Shown: positions 32,108-40,025 of the stretch, in pieces
Position numbering within the stretch: position 1 is the first letter of the stretch
Layout of the letters: the number at the start of each line of letters is the position of its first letter
Source of the DNA: DASQUK01 sp046726215
GTDB taxonomy: Bacteria; Actinomycetota; Acidimicrobiia; Acidimicrobiales; VFJN01
Direction: 5' to 3'
Assembly: GCA_046726215.1 (NCBI GenBank)
Contig: JBKPAA010000031.1
Coordinates: 37,181-101,180 of the forward strand
Length of the DNA: 64,000 nt
Program-made: the position numbers and the translations under genes
The notes under the pieces: model-generated
Databases searched by the model: none
What the model saw: only the letters and a program-made list of their open reading frames with translations
What the model was told of the DNA's origin: nothing

Positions 32108-32745
32108 CAGCGCAGCTCCACCAGCGCGTCCACCGCCACCGGGCGCCCTTCGACGATGAGCAGCGGGTTGACGTCCGCGGACGCCAGGTCGTCGCGCGCC
32201 GCCGCCTGCGACAAGCCCAGCAAGACGTCGGCGACGGCGGCGCGGTCCACCGCCGGCTCGCCGCGGAACTCCCCAAGCAGCGCCTGGAGCGCCAGGTCGT
32301 CGACCATCTCCTCGGCGTCGACCGGGTCGATCGGGACGAGCCGGAAGCTCACGTCCGCCACCGCCTCGGCGAGGACACCGCCGACGCCGAGCATGACGGT
32401 CATGCCGAACTGGGGGTCGCGGTGGAGCCCGGCGATCAGCTCGCGGGTCGCCCGCAACATCGGGGCCACCAGCAGGTGGACGTCACCGTCTTCGGGCATC
32501 GCCGCCGCCAGGAGGGCGCCGGCGGCCCCATGCACCTGCTCGGCCGACCCCAGCCCGAGCCGGACCAGTCCCCGTTCGGTCTTGTGGGCGAGGCCCTCGC
32601 CTCCCAGCTTGACGACCACCGGGTAGCCAAGGACCTCGGCCGCGCCGACGGCCTCGTCGGCGGAGCCGACCACGCGCTCCGGCGGAAACGGCACGCCGAA
32701 GGCCCCCAACAACGCCTTGGATGCGGCCTCCGAGAGCGTGGGCAT
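32107..32745 (-). CDS. ADP-forming acyl-CoA synthetase, ATP-grasp beta subunit
   Basis: 212 residues, the ATP-grasp partner of the alpha subunit gene just downstream. It starts with SEAASKALLGAFGVPFP, then YPVVVKLGGEGLAHKTERG, LLVAPMLRATRELIAGLHRD, and ends with the acidic nucleotide-binding motif ASADVNPLLIVEGR. Separate alpha and beta genes occur in archaea and some bacteria; most bacterial relatives are fused. The ATG at 32745 has a TACTCT box 8 nt upstream. Confidence 0.9.
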   Translation of the reverse strand: MPTLSEAASKALLGAFGVPFPPERVVGSADEAVGAAEVLGYPVVVKLGGEGLAHKTERGLVRLGLGSAEQVHGAAGALLAAAMPEDGDVHLLVAPMLRATRELIAGLHRDPQFGMTVMLGVGGVLAEAVADVSFRLVPIDPVDAEEMVDDLALQALLGEFRGEPAVDRAAVADVLLGLSQAAARDDLASADVNPLLIVEGRPVAVDALVELR

Positions 32746-32753
32746 GGGCGGTG

Positions 32754-32759
32754 AGAGTA
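32754..32759 (-). promoter_or_regulatory. -10-like box TACTCT of the acyl-CoA synthetase-dacB operon
   Basis: TACTCT, 8 nt before the ATG at 32745; predicted leader is 0-1 nt. Confidence 0.45.
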
Positions 32760-32773
32760 CTTATGGCCGGGAA

Positions 32774-32857
32774 GGCGCCCGAAGTCAGGTGGGGCGCCAG
32801 GGCGGGAGCTGACCCTCCCACCGGCATTCCGGGCGCCGAATGGGTTGCTCGGCAACC
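32774..32857. terminator. Hairpins after the tetR gene
   Basis: A long interrupted hairpin: GGCGCCCG (32774-32781) with CGGGCGCC (32830-32837), and GGTGGG (32788-32793) with CCCACC (32817-32822). A second hairpin GGTTGC-TCG-GCAACC lies at 32843-32857. They fill the 148-bp gap after the tetR stop (32894) and before the acyl-CoA synthetase promoter. Confidence 0.5.
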
Positions 32858-32893
32858 ACAGCTGCGCCGGGAATGGTCCGAGACTTAGCGGGG

Positions 32894-33508
32894 TCAGGGC
32901 TCGAGCGCAGCGCGGAAGAACTCGCGGATCGCCTCGATGCGCGCTTCGATGGCCTCCTCGGTCATCGGGTCCCGCCCCAGCAGGCTCTGCAGGAAGTGGA
33001 CGTCGCTGAAGTAGTTGAGGACCGCGCCGTAGCCGCTGATGAGCAACTGCTCGGGATCGTGCTTGCGGAACCGGCCGGCACCCATCTCGCGGTCGAAGTG
33101 GTTGACCGCCCGCTCGAACCAGGGCCGGATCGCCTTGCCGAGGTCGAAGCCGAGGTGATCGCCCGCCGCCAGCGACTCGTGGCGGACCAGGCGCACGAAG
33201 TCGGGGTTCAGCGCGAACCACCTGACGGCGGCGGTGAGCACCTGGTCGACGTAGTTCCAGCCCTCACCTACCGGCCCGCTGACCGCTTCCTCTATGCAGT
33301 CGGCCCAGTCGGACAGGGCCCGCTCGCACACCGCCTGGTAGATGGCGTTCTTGGAGTGGAAGTGATGCAGCAGGCTGGCGCGGCGGATCCCGACACCGGC
33401 GGCGATGTCGTTCAGGGACGTGCCGTCGTATCCGTTCTGGGCAAAGCAATGCCTCGCCTCGACGAGGATCGCCTCTCGTGTCGAGCCGGCCTCACCCTCG
33501 TTTGCCAC
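32894..33508 (-). CDS. TetR-family regulator, divergent from the desaturase
   Basis: 204-residue repressor. The N-terminal HTH is clear (REAILVEARHCFAQNGYDGTSLNDIAAGVGIRR then ASLLHHFHSKNAIYQAVCER); the C-terminal ligand domain is not assignable by eye. It is divergent from a fatty-acid desaturase with a palindrome between the two, so it probably controls the desaturase in response to a fatty acyl-CoA (inference from DesT-like pairs). GTG 33508 has TAGCCT 8 nt upstream. Confidence 0.9.
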   Translation of the reverse strand: MANEGEAGSTREAILVEARHCFAQNGYDGTSLNDIAAGVGIRRASLLHHFHSKNAIYQAVCERALSDWADCIEEAVSGPVGEGWNYVDQVLTAAVRWFALNPDFVRLVRHESLAAGDHLGFDLGKAIRPWFERAVNHFDREMGAGRFRKHDPEQLLISGYGAVLNYFSDVHFLQSLLGRDPMTEEAIEARIEAIREFFRAALEP

Positions 33509-33516
33509 GGGATTGG

Positions 33517-33522
33517 AGGCTA
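33517..33522 (-). promoter_or_regulatory. -10-like box TAGCCT of the tetR gene
   Basis: TAGCCT, 8 nt before the GTG at 33508. Confidence 0.45.
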
Positions 33523-33546
33523 CCGGCCCAAGCTCGCGGTTCGTTG

Positions 33547-33566
33547 TCTACCGACCTGTAGGTAGA
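33547..33566. promoter_or_regulatory. Candidate TetR operator
   Basis: TCTACC-N8-GGTAGA, arms perfect over 6 bp, ending at the -10 box of the desaturase gene. This is where a repressor would block its RNA polymerase. Confidence 0.6.
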
Positions 33567-33572
33567 TACCCT
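33567..33572 (+). promoter_or_regulatory. -10 box TACCCT of the desaturase gene, leaderless
   Basis: TACCCT, 7 nt before the GTG at 33580. Confidence 0.6.
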
Positions 33573-33579
33573 CCGGGCA

Positions 33580-34329
33580 GTGCCCGCACCCCTCCTCGCC
33601 CTGCTGGTCGGCATCGTCACGAGCCAGATCGCCAACTTCGCCACCACGATCTACCTGCACCGGACGCTCGCGCATCGTGCGATCACGCTGGCGCCGGGGG
33701 TGGCCTTCGGCTTCCGGGTGATCATCTGGATGTCCACGGGCCTCAAGCCCCGTGAGTGGGCCGCGGTCCACAGGCGGCACCACGCCTTCACCGACGACGA
33801 GGGCGATCCCCACTCGCCGGTCCTGCTGGGATGGATTCGCGTGCAGCTCACCAACCCTGCCCTGTATCGCCGGGCGGCCCGGGACGGCGTCACCGTCGCC
33901 CGCTATGCGCGTGACCTCCCGGCCGATCGCTGGGACCGGATGCTGTTCGACCGCGCCTGGCTCGGTCTCGGCATCGGGTTCGTCCTGCTCGGCCTGCTCC
34001 TCGGGCCGCTGTCGGCGATCCTTGCCGCCGCCATCCACGTGGCGCTGTACCTGTCGCTCAACGCCTCCATAAACGCCGTGACCCACACCTTCGGCGCCAG
34101 GCCCTACGACAACACAGCCACAAATCTCCAGTGGTTGGCATGGCTCACGGGCGGCGAGGGGCTCCACAACAACCACCACGCCGCCCCCACCTCGGCCCGG
34201 CTCGCCTTTCGCCGGGGCGAGTACGACCCGGCGTGGCCGTTCATCCGCCTGCTGCGTCGCTTCGGCTGGGCGCGCGTGCGGCACGCCCGTCCACGGCTGC
34301 GGGAACCCGCCTCCGCCGGCGCCAACTAG
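33580..34329 (+). CDS. Fatty-acid (acyl-CoA delta-9-type) desaturase
   Basis: Di-iron membrane desaturase that puts a double bond into fatty-acyl chains. 249 residues with the three His boxes: YLHRTLAHRA (HxxxxH), VHRRHHAF (HxxHH) and GLHNNHHAAP (HxxHH), and four hydrophobic stretches. It is shorter than full stearoyl-CoA desaturases because it lacks the long N-terminus. No cytochrome b5 domain is fused. Regulated probably by the divergent TetR gene. Relatives act on acyl-CoA or lipid-bound chains; which one cannot be told here. Confidence 0.92.
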   Translation: MPAPLLALLVGIVTSQIANFATTIYLHRTLAHRAITLAPGVAFGFRVIIWMSTGLKPREWAAVHRRHHAFTDDEGDPHSPVLLGWIRVQLTNPALYRRAARDGVTVARYARDLPADRWDRMLFDRAWLGLGIGFVLLGLLLGPLSAILAAAIHVALYLSLNASINAVTHTFGARPYDNTATNLQWLAWLTGGEGLHNNHHAAPTSARLAFRRGEYDPAWPFIRLLRRFGWARVRHARPRLREPASAGAN

Positions 34330-34342
34330 CGCGATCGTCCCC

Positions 34343-34348
34343 TAGGTT
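34343..34348 (+). promoter_or_regulatory. -10 box TAGGTT of the 135-aa gene, leaderless
   Basis: TAGGTT, 7 nt before the ATG at 34356. Confidence 0.55.
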
Positions 34349-34355
34349 CGGGGAT

Positions 34356-34763
34356 ATGAACATCGTCGCGGCCCTGTTCGTCGAGTCGATCGACCTCCGA
34401 CCGACGTTCGAGGGTGGGCCGACGCTCATCGACCTGGCAGGCGTGCACTTCTCGGCGGTGCCACCGTCGCCCCCGCCGGTGACCGTGGCACCCCACCTCG
34501 TCGTGCTCGTCCATTGCCCACCCGACGAGCCCGGCGGCGGCGTGCTCGAGGTCGTGTTCCACCGGGACGGCGAGCAGGTGGCGCGCAACGTGCAGCCGTT
34601 CCAGGTCGAGCCGGGGAAGTTCACCTACCGACTCGTTCGGGCCGAGGTCGACTTCGCCGACTACGGCACGGTGGAGGCCCAATGCCGAATCGGCACCGGT
34701 CACGCCACGGTCGTGCCGTACACGGTGGTGGCCGGACCCTCCCCGGATGAGGCCCCGGCATGA
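34356..34763 (+). CDS. Conserved hypothetical protein, all-beta
   Basis: 135 residues that I cannot assign. The sequence (MNIVAALFVESIDL ... THLIDLAG-like start, then VEVVFHRDGEQVARNVQPF, FTYRLVRAEVDFADYGTVEAQCRI) alternates hydrophobic and polar residues like a beta sandwich. No transmembrane helix or signal peptide. The ATG at 34356 is set by a TAGGTT box 7 nt upstream. The FIST gene follows 7 bp later, so the two are probably co-transcribed. Confidence 0.7.
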   Translation: MNIVAALFVESIDLRPTFEGGPTLIDLAGVHFSAVPPSPPPVTVAPHLVVLVHCPPDEPGGGVLEVVFHRDGEQVARNVQPFQVEPGKFTYRLVRAEVDFADYGTVEAQCRIGTGHATVVPYTVVAGPSPDEAPA

Positions 34764-34770
34764 AGGTCCC

Positions 34771-35934
34771 ATGACGTTCGCCAGCGCCCTCTCGGAGCAT
34801 CCCGACCCCGCCGAGGCCACCGGCGAGGTCATCGGCACGGTTTTGGAGCAACTGGGAACCGAGCCGGATGTGGCGGCGGTGTTCGCCTCACCGCAGCATC
34901 GCGACGCGTTCGGCGACATGGCCGCCGCCATCGGTCGGACGCTCCGGCCCGGCGTGCTGGCCGGCACCACCGCGGTCGCGGTCCTGGGCGGCACCCGCGA
35001 GGTGGAGGACGCGCCCGCCGTGGGTCTGTGGGCGGGGCGCCTGGCGGCACGCCCCCGGCCCGTCCGCCTCGAGGCCACCCGCACCACTTCTGGGATCGCC
35101 CTGCAGGGCCTGTCGGGCTCGACGTTCGAGCCGGGCGACGCGCTGCTCCTGCTGGCCGACCCGTTCTCGCTTCCGGTCGACGCCATCGTCGACGCCTTGG
35201 CCGCGCTCGAGCTCCAGGGCACCCCCGAGCCGGTGACCGTGCCCGTGGTGGGCGGCCTGGCGTCGGCGTCGAACACGCCGGGAGGCAACCGCCTGGTCCT
35301 GGACCACGAGGTGATGTCCTCGGGCGGCGTCGGTGTCATCATTCCCGGCGGCGTGGCGACCACCGCCGTCGTGTCCCAGGGCTGCCGGCCCATCGGCGAT
35401 GCCATGATCGTCACCCGCGCGGAGGGCAACCTCGTGATCGAGATCGCCGGCCGGCCCGCGCTCGACCGCCTCGACGACCTGGTACGTGCCGCCGATGCCG
35501 AGGAACGATCGCTGCTGGCGTCCGGGCTGCAGATCGGGATTGCCATCGACGAGCACCGCGCCACCTTCGAGCGCGGCGACTTCCTCGTCAGGAGCGTGGT
35601 GGGCGCGGATCGGCGGCAGCGGGCCCTGGCGGTCGGCGACCGCGTCGAGGTGGGCACCACCGTCCAGTTCCAGGTGCGCGACGCCATCGCCGCCGACGAG
35701 GACCTGCGGGCGATGCTCGCCGGTGCCACCGGCGATGCCGCCCTCGTCTTCACGTGCAACGGTCGGGGCCAGCGCCTGTTCGGCGAACCTGACCACGACG
35801 CCCGGGTGGTGCACGACACGCTGGGCTCGCCCGCCCTCGCCGGGATGTTCTGTGCGGGCGAGATAGGTCCCGTCGGCGCGCGCAGCTTCGTGCACGGATT
35901 CACAGCCAGCGTCCTCGTGTTCCGCGACCCGTGA
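34771..35934 (+). CDS. FIST-domain sensory protein
   Basis: 387 residues with FIST N and FIST C domains, a sensory module thought to bind amino acids or similar small ligands. The N-terminal part has DVAAVFASPQHRDAFG and VLAGTTAVAVLGG; the C-terminal part has VFTCNGRGQRLFG and the family ending GMFCAGEIGPVGARSFVHGF. No transmembrane helix and no fused kinase or GGDEF output, so it acts as a stand-alone cytoplasmic protein. It overlaps no gene and lies just after the unassigned 135-aa gene. Confidence 0.88.
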   Translation: MTFASALSEHPDPAEATGEVIGTVLEQLGTEPDVAAVFASPQHRDAFGDMAAAIGRTLRPGVLAGTTAVAVLGGTREVEDAPAVGLWAGRLAARPRPVRLEATRTTSGIALQGLSGSTFEPGDALLLLADPFSLPVDAIVDALAALELQGTPEPVTVPVVGGLASASNTPGGNRLVLDHEVMSSGGVGVIIPGGVATTAVVSQGCRPIGDAMIVTRAEGNLVIEIAGRPALDRLDDLVRAADAEERSLLASGLQIGIAIDEHRATFERGDFLVRSVVGADRRQRALAVGDRVEVGTTVQFQVRDAIAADEDLRAMLAGATGDAALVFTCNGRGQRLFGEPDHDARVVHDTLGSPALAGMFCAGEIGPVGARSFVHGFTASVLVFRDP

Positions 35935-35984
35935 CCAGGGGAGAACAACCGGCAGAACACGACCGCTCCATCTGACCTCCCCAC

Positions 35985-35990
35985 TAGGGT
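35985..35990 (+). promoter_or_regulatory. -10-like box TAGGGT of the tkt-tal operon
   Basis: TAGGGT, 9 nt before the transketolase ATG; predicted leader about 2 nt. Confidence 0.45.
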
Positions 35991-35999
35991 GAGACGAAG

Positions 36000-38099
36000 A
36001 TGTCTGCCGACCCCGTCCTCGAGCAGCGTGCCATCAACGTCATCCGGGGCCTGGCCATGGATGCCCCGCAGGCCGCCAACAGCGGACACCCCGGCACCGC
36101 CATGGCGCTGGCTCCCCTGGCCCACGTCCTGTGGACGCGCATCATGCGCTACGACGCCGAGACCCCCGACTGGCCCGACCGCGACCGGTTCATCCTGTCG
36201 GCGGGGCACGCGTCGATCCTGCTGTACTCCATGCTCCACCTCACCGGCTACGGGCTGACGCTCGACGACCTGAAGGCCTTCCGCCAGTGGGGCTCGCAGA
36301 CGCCCGGCCATCCCGAGCTGCACCACACCGCCGGGGTCGAGGTCACCACCGGGCCCCTGGGACAGGGATTCGCCAACGCGGTGGGCTTCGGCATCGCCGA
36401 GCGCTGGCTCCGGTCCCGGTTCGGCTCCGACCTATGCGACCACCGGACGTACGTGATCTGCAGCGACGGCGACCTCATGGAGGGCGTCAGCCACGAGGCG
36501 GCCTCCCTCGCCGGGCACCTGCGGCTGGGCCGGCTCGTCTACGTCTACGACGACAACCACATCTCCATCGACGGCGCCACCGAGCTCGCGTACTCCGACG
36601 ACGTGGCGCGCCGCTTCGAGAGCTACGGCTGGCACGTCGAATCCTTGGGCGAGGTCGCCAACGACACCGACGTGCTCGAGGCTGCGCTGCGCCGGGCGGC
36701 CGACGCGGAAGACGCCCCGTCGATGCTCATCCTGCGCAGCCACATCGGCTGGCCGTCGCCCAAGTTCACCGACACCGCCCACGCCCACGGCAACCCGCTG
36801 GGCGAGGAGGAGGTCGCGATCACCAAGCGCATCCTGGACCTACCCGCCGACGAGTCATTCTGGGTGCCGAACGACGTGGTCGAGCTCTACCGGGCGGCCG
36901 GGCGCCGCGGGCGCGACGCGCGGGAGGCATGGGAGAAGCGCCTGGCCGCACTCGACCCCCGCGACCGCGAGTCCTACGACGCCTGCCTCGCCCAGCGGGG
37001 CCTGCCGGGGTGGGACCAGGCACTGCCGAGCTGGCAGCCGGGCGAGAGCGTGGCGACGCGCAAGGCCAGCGGGGCCTGCTTCCAGGCGATCGCCGACGTG
37101 GTCCCGGGCCTCATCGGCGGGGGCGCCGACCTGACGGGGAACACGGGCACGGTGCTCGAGGGCCAGGGCGTCCAGACCCTCGACGCGCCGGGCGGCCGGC
37201 AGATCTACTTCGGCGTGCGCGAGCACGGCATGGCCGGCGCCATGAATGGCATGGCCGCTCACGGCGGCGTGATCCCGGTCGGCGGGACCTTCTTCATCTT
37301 CAGCGATTACATGCGGCCGGCGGTCCGGCTGGCCGCCATGTCGGGATACAAGGACGTCTTCAGCTTCACCCACGACTCGGTGGGCCTCGGCGAGGACGGG
37401 CCCACGCACCAGCCCGTCGAGCACCTGGCCTCGCTGCGCGCCATGCCCGGCCTGCGCCTGATCCGGCCCGCGGACGCCAACGAGACGGCCGCCGCGTGGC
37501 GGATCGCGATCGACTCCGGCGGGCCGACGGCACTGGTGCTCACTCGCCAGAGCATCCCCGTGCTCGAGGGCACCGACGGCGCCCCCGTCGAACGCGGCGC
37601 CTACGTGCTGGTCGATCCCGCTGGCGACGATCTCGCCGACCTCGTGCTCATCGGCACCGGCAGCGAGGTGGCGGTCTGCGTCGAGGCGACAACGCAGCTC
37701 GCCGACTCCGGCATCCGCACGCGGGTGGTGTCGATGCCCTCGTGGGACCTCTTTGCCGCCCAGCCCGACGCCTACCAGGACTCGGTCCTGCCCCCCGAGG
37801 TGCCCACGCTGGCGGTCGAGGCCGGCGCCAGCCTGGGCTGGGACCGCTGGGCCGACGATAGCGTCAGCCTCGACCGCTTCGGGGCCTCGGCACCCGGAGC
37901 CGTCGCCCTGGCGAACCTCGGCTTCAACCCCGACAACGTGGTGGCGCGGGCGCGCCAACTCGTCCATGAGCTCCGGGAGGACCTCGGCGAGGCCCCCGAC
38001 GGGGCCACCGTCGACACGAGCGGCCCCGGAAGCGCGGAACAACACATCGAAAGCCCCAGCGGCCCCGTGCCGGCCAGCGAGAGCGGAGAACAACGATGA
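36000..38099 (+). CDS. tkt: Transketolase
   Basis: Thiamine-diphosphate enzyme of the pentose phosphate pathway, 699 residues. Hallmarks: SGHPGTAMALAPLAHVLW near the start, the ThDP-binding GD...N region VICSDGDLMEGVSHEA...VYDDNHISIDG, and in the pyrimidine domain FSFTHDSVGLGEDGPTHQP with the conserved Glu and His. The C-terminal domain starts near GGPTALVLTRQ. The last 40 residues are an added low-complexity tail. It overlaps the transaldolase start by 4 bp (ATGA). Confidence 0.97.
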   Translation: MSADPVLEQRAINVIRGLAMDAPQAANSGHPGTAMALAPLAHVLWTRIMRYDAETPDWPDRDRFILSAGHASILLYSMLHLTGYGLTLDDLKAFRQWGSQTPGHPELHHTAGVEVTTGPLGQGFANAVGFGIAERWLRSRFGSDLCDHRTYVICSDGDLMEGVSHEAASLAGHLRLGRLVYVYDDNHISIDGATELAYSDDVARRFESYGWHVESLGEVANDTDVLEAALRRAADAEDAPSMLILRSHIGWPSPKFTDTAHAHGNPLGEEEVAITKRILDLPADESFWVPNDVVELYRAAGRRGRDAREAWEKRLAALDPRDRESYDACLAQRGLPGWDQALPSWQPGESVATRKASGACFQAIADVVPGLIGGGADLTGNTGTVLEGQGVQTLDAPGGRQIYFGVREHGMAGAMNGMAAHGGVIPVGGTFFIFSDYMRPAVRLAAMSGYKDVFSFTHDSVGLGEDGPTHQPVEHLASLRAMPGLRLIRPADANETAAAWRIAIDSGGPTALVLTRQSIPVLEGTDGAPVERGAYVLVDPAGDDLADLVLIGTGSEVAVCVEATTQLADSGIRTRVVSMPSWDLFAAQPDAYQDSVLPPEVPTLAVEAGASLGWDRWADDSVSLDRFGASAPGAVALANLGFNPDNVVARARQLVHELREDLGEAPDGATVDTSGPGSAEQHIESPSGPVPASESGEQR

Positions 38100-39193
38100 C
38101 TCGCCTTCACGACCTGTACTACCAACACGGCCAGAGCCCCTGGCTCGACAACCTGCGGCGCGGTTGGATCACGGGCGGCGAACTGGTCAGGTGGGTCGAA
38201 CGCGGCGTGCGGGGCATCACCTCCAACCCGACGATCTTCCAGAAGGCGATCTCGTCATCCGACGAGTACGACGCCCAGTTCGTCGAGCTGGTCGGCGGCG
38301 GGCAGCCGGTCGACGCCGCCTACTGGACGATGGTGACCGACGACATCGAGCACGCGCTCAACATCCTGCGGCCGGTCCACGGTGAAAGCGCCGGCGTCGA
38401 CGGCTACGTGTCGATCGAGGTGGCGCCCGACCTGGCGCGCGATCGCGACGGCACCGTGGCGTCGGCCCGCGAGCTGCACGACCGCATCGCCGAGCCGAAC
38501 CTGTTCGTGAAGGTGCCGGCCACATCCGAGGGCGTCGAGGCCATCCGCATCCTCATCGGCGAGGGCCGCAACATCAACGTCACGCTCATCTTCGGGCTCG
38601 ACCGGTACGACGAGGTGATGGAGGCCTACGTCTCCGGGCTGGAGGCGTACGACGGCGACCTGTCCCAGGTGGCCAGCGTGGCCTCGTTCTTCGTGAGTCG
38701 CGTGGACACCGAGGTCGACCGCCGGCTGGAGTCGATCGGCACCGAGGCCGCGCTCGCCCTGCGGGGCAAGGCGGCCGTCGCCCAGGCCCAACTCGCCTAC
38801 CAGCGGTTCCTCGAGACCTTCCGGGGCCCGCGCTGGCAGGCGCTGGCCGACCGGGGAGCCCGGGTCCAGCGGCCCCTGTGGGCCTCGACGTCGACGAAGA
38901 ACCCGGACTACCCGGACACGATGTACGTCGACACGCTCATCGGGCCCGACACCGTGAACACCATGCCGGAGGGCACGCTCGAGGCCTTCGAAGACCATGG
39001 CACCCTGGCGCGGTCCGTCGACGCCGACCCCGAGGCCGCCCAGCGGACGCGGGACGCCATCGAGGAGGCGGGCGTCGACGTCGACGAGGTGAGCCGAGCG
39101 CTCGAGGATCAGGGTGTGGCCTCGTTCGCCAAGAGCTACGACGAGCTGATCAGCGCGCTGGCGGCGAAGGCGGAGTCCACGCCCGGCGCCTAG
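38096..39193 (+). CDS. tal: Transaldolase
   Basis: TIM-barrel enzyme that swaps a three-carbon unit between sugar phosphates. 365 residues of the actinobacterial Tal type: GVRGITSNPTIFQKAI at the start, the Schiff-base Lys in NLFVKVPATSEG, then NVTLIFGLDRYDEVMEAY, and WASTSTKNPDYPDTMYVDTL. Directly coupled with transketolase. No glucose-6-phosphate dehydrogenase or opcA follows; instead a 51-bp gap leads to pgl. Confidence 0.97.
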   Translation: MTRLHDLYYQHGQSPWLDNLRRGWITGGELVRWVERGVRGITSNPTIFQKAISSSDEYDAQFVELVGGGQPVDAAYWTMVTDDIEHALNILRPVHGESAGVDGYVSIEVAPDLARDRDGTVASARELHDRIAEPNLFVKVPATSEGVEAIRILIGEGRNINVTLIFGLDRYDEVMEAYVSGLEAYDGDLSQVASVASFFVSRVDTEVDRRLESIGTEAALALRGKAAVAQAQLAYQRFLETFRGPRWQALADRGARVQRPLWASTSTKNPDYPDTMYVDTLIGPDTVNTMPEGTLEAFEDHGTLARSVDADPEAAQRTRDAIEEAGVDVDEVSRALEDQGVASFAKSYDELISALAAKAESTPGA

Positions 39194-39244
39194 GCGCAAG
39201 CGGGGATCGACGGCCGGACGTCGCGGGCATCGCGGGGAGTCAAC

Positions 39245-39919
39245 GTGCACGGTGAGCTGGTTGTGGTCGACGACGTGCCCGGCGAGTTCGCCGAGCGCGT
39301 GATCGAGGCGTTCCACGGCCGCCCGAATGACGGGTTCTCGTTTGCCGTGTCGGGGGGTGACCTGGCGCGGCGCTGCTACGAGGGCCTGGCCGACGACGCC
39401 GGCAACCAGATCGACTGGTGGAAGGTCGACATCTACTGGGGTGACGAGCGCTGTGTTCCCCTGGACGACAAGAACTCCAACTACCGCCTGGTTCGAGAGG
39501 CCCTGCTGGAGCGGGTCGGTGCCGTCAACGCCAATTACCCCATGCGGTGCGACCAGGGGCCCGACCCCTACCAGCTGCGGCTCGGGGAGCTCGGACGCCT
39601 CGACCTGGTGCACCTCGGCCTGGGCCCGGACGGTCATACGGCGTCGCTGTTCCCCGGCTCGCCGGGGCTCAACGCCGACCCGGGCCGGCTCGTCGTCATG
39701 AACGAGGACCCGCAGGGACGCAACCCGTTCGCCCGCATGACCCTCACGTTCGCGGGCATTGCCCGGGCGAGGCTGGTGCTGGTCACCGTGGCCGGCGCGG
39801 CGAAGCGGGACGCGCTGGCGCGCGTCGCCGGCGGCGACGAGACCCTGCCCGCCACCCATGTCCGGGCTGACCACGTGCTGTGGATCGTTGATCCCGCCGC
39901 CGCCGGCGACCTCGCTTAG
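39245..39919 (+). CDS. pgl: 6-phosphogluconolactonase
   Basis: Hydrolyses 6-phosphogluconolactone in the oxidative pentose phosphate branch. 224 residues with FSFAVSGGDLARRCYEGL, VDIYWGDERCVPLDDKNSNYR and LGLGPDGHTASLFPGS, all family signatures. GTG 39245 follows GGGGAG. It is normally found with zwf and opcA, neither of which is in this window, so its partner enzymes must be elsewhere or replaced. Confidence 0.95.
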   Translation: MHGELVVVDDVPGEFAERVIEAFHGRPNDGFSFAVSGGDLARRCYEGLADDAGNQIDWWKVDIYWGDERCVPLDDKNSNYRLVREALLERVGAVNANYPMRCDQGPDPYQLRLGELGRLDLVHLGLGPDGHTASLFPGSPGLNADPGRLVVMNEDPQGRNPFARMTLTFAGIARARLVLVTVAGAAKRDALARVAGGDETLPATHVRADHVLWIVDPAAAGDLA

Positions 39920-39994
39920 AGTTGGCTGCACGCCGGAACGGGCGATCCGACCATTTCATCCTGCCGGGGTGATCCCGGGAGGCATCTCGACCCG

Positions 39995-40000
39995 TACCGT
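39995..40000 (+). promoter_or_regulatory. Possible -10 box TACCGT of the CYTH-like gene
   Basis: TACCGT; the gene has a leader with AGGAGG, so this is one of the few clearly leadered starts here. Confidence 0.35.
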
Positions 40001-40025
40001 CATCGACAGGCGCGAGGAGGGCGAG

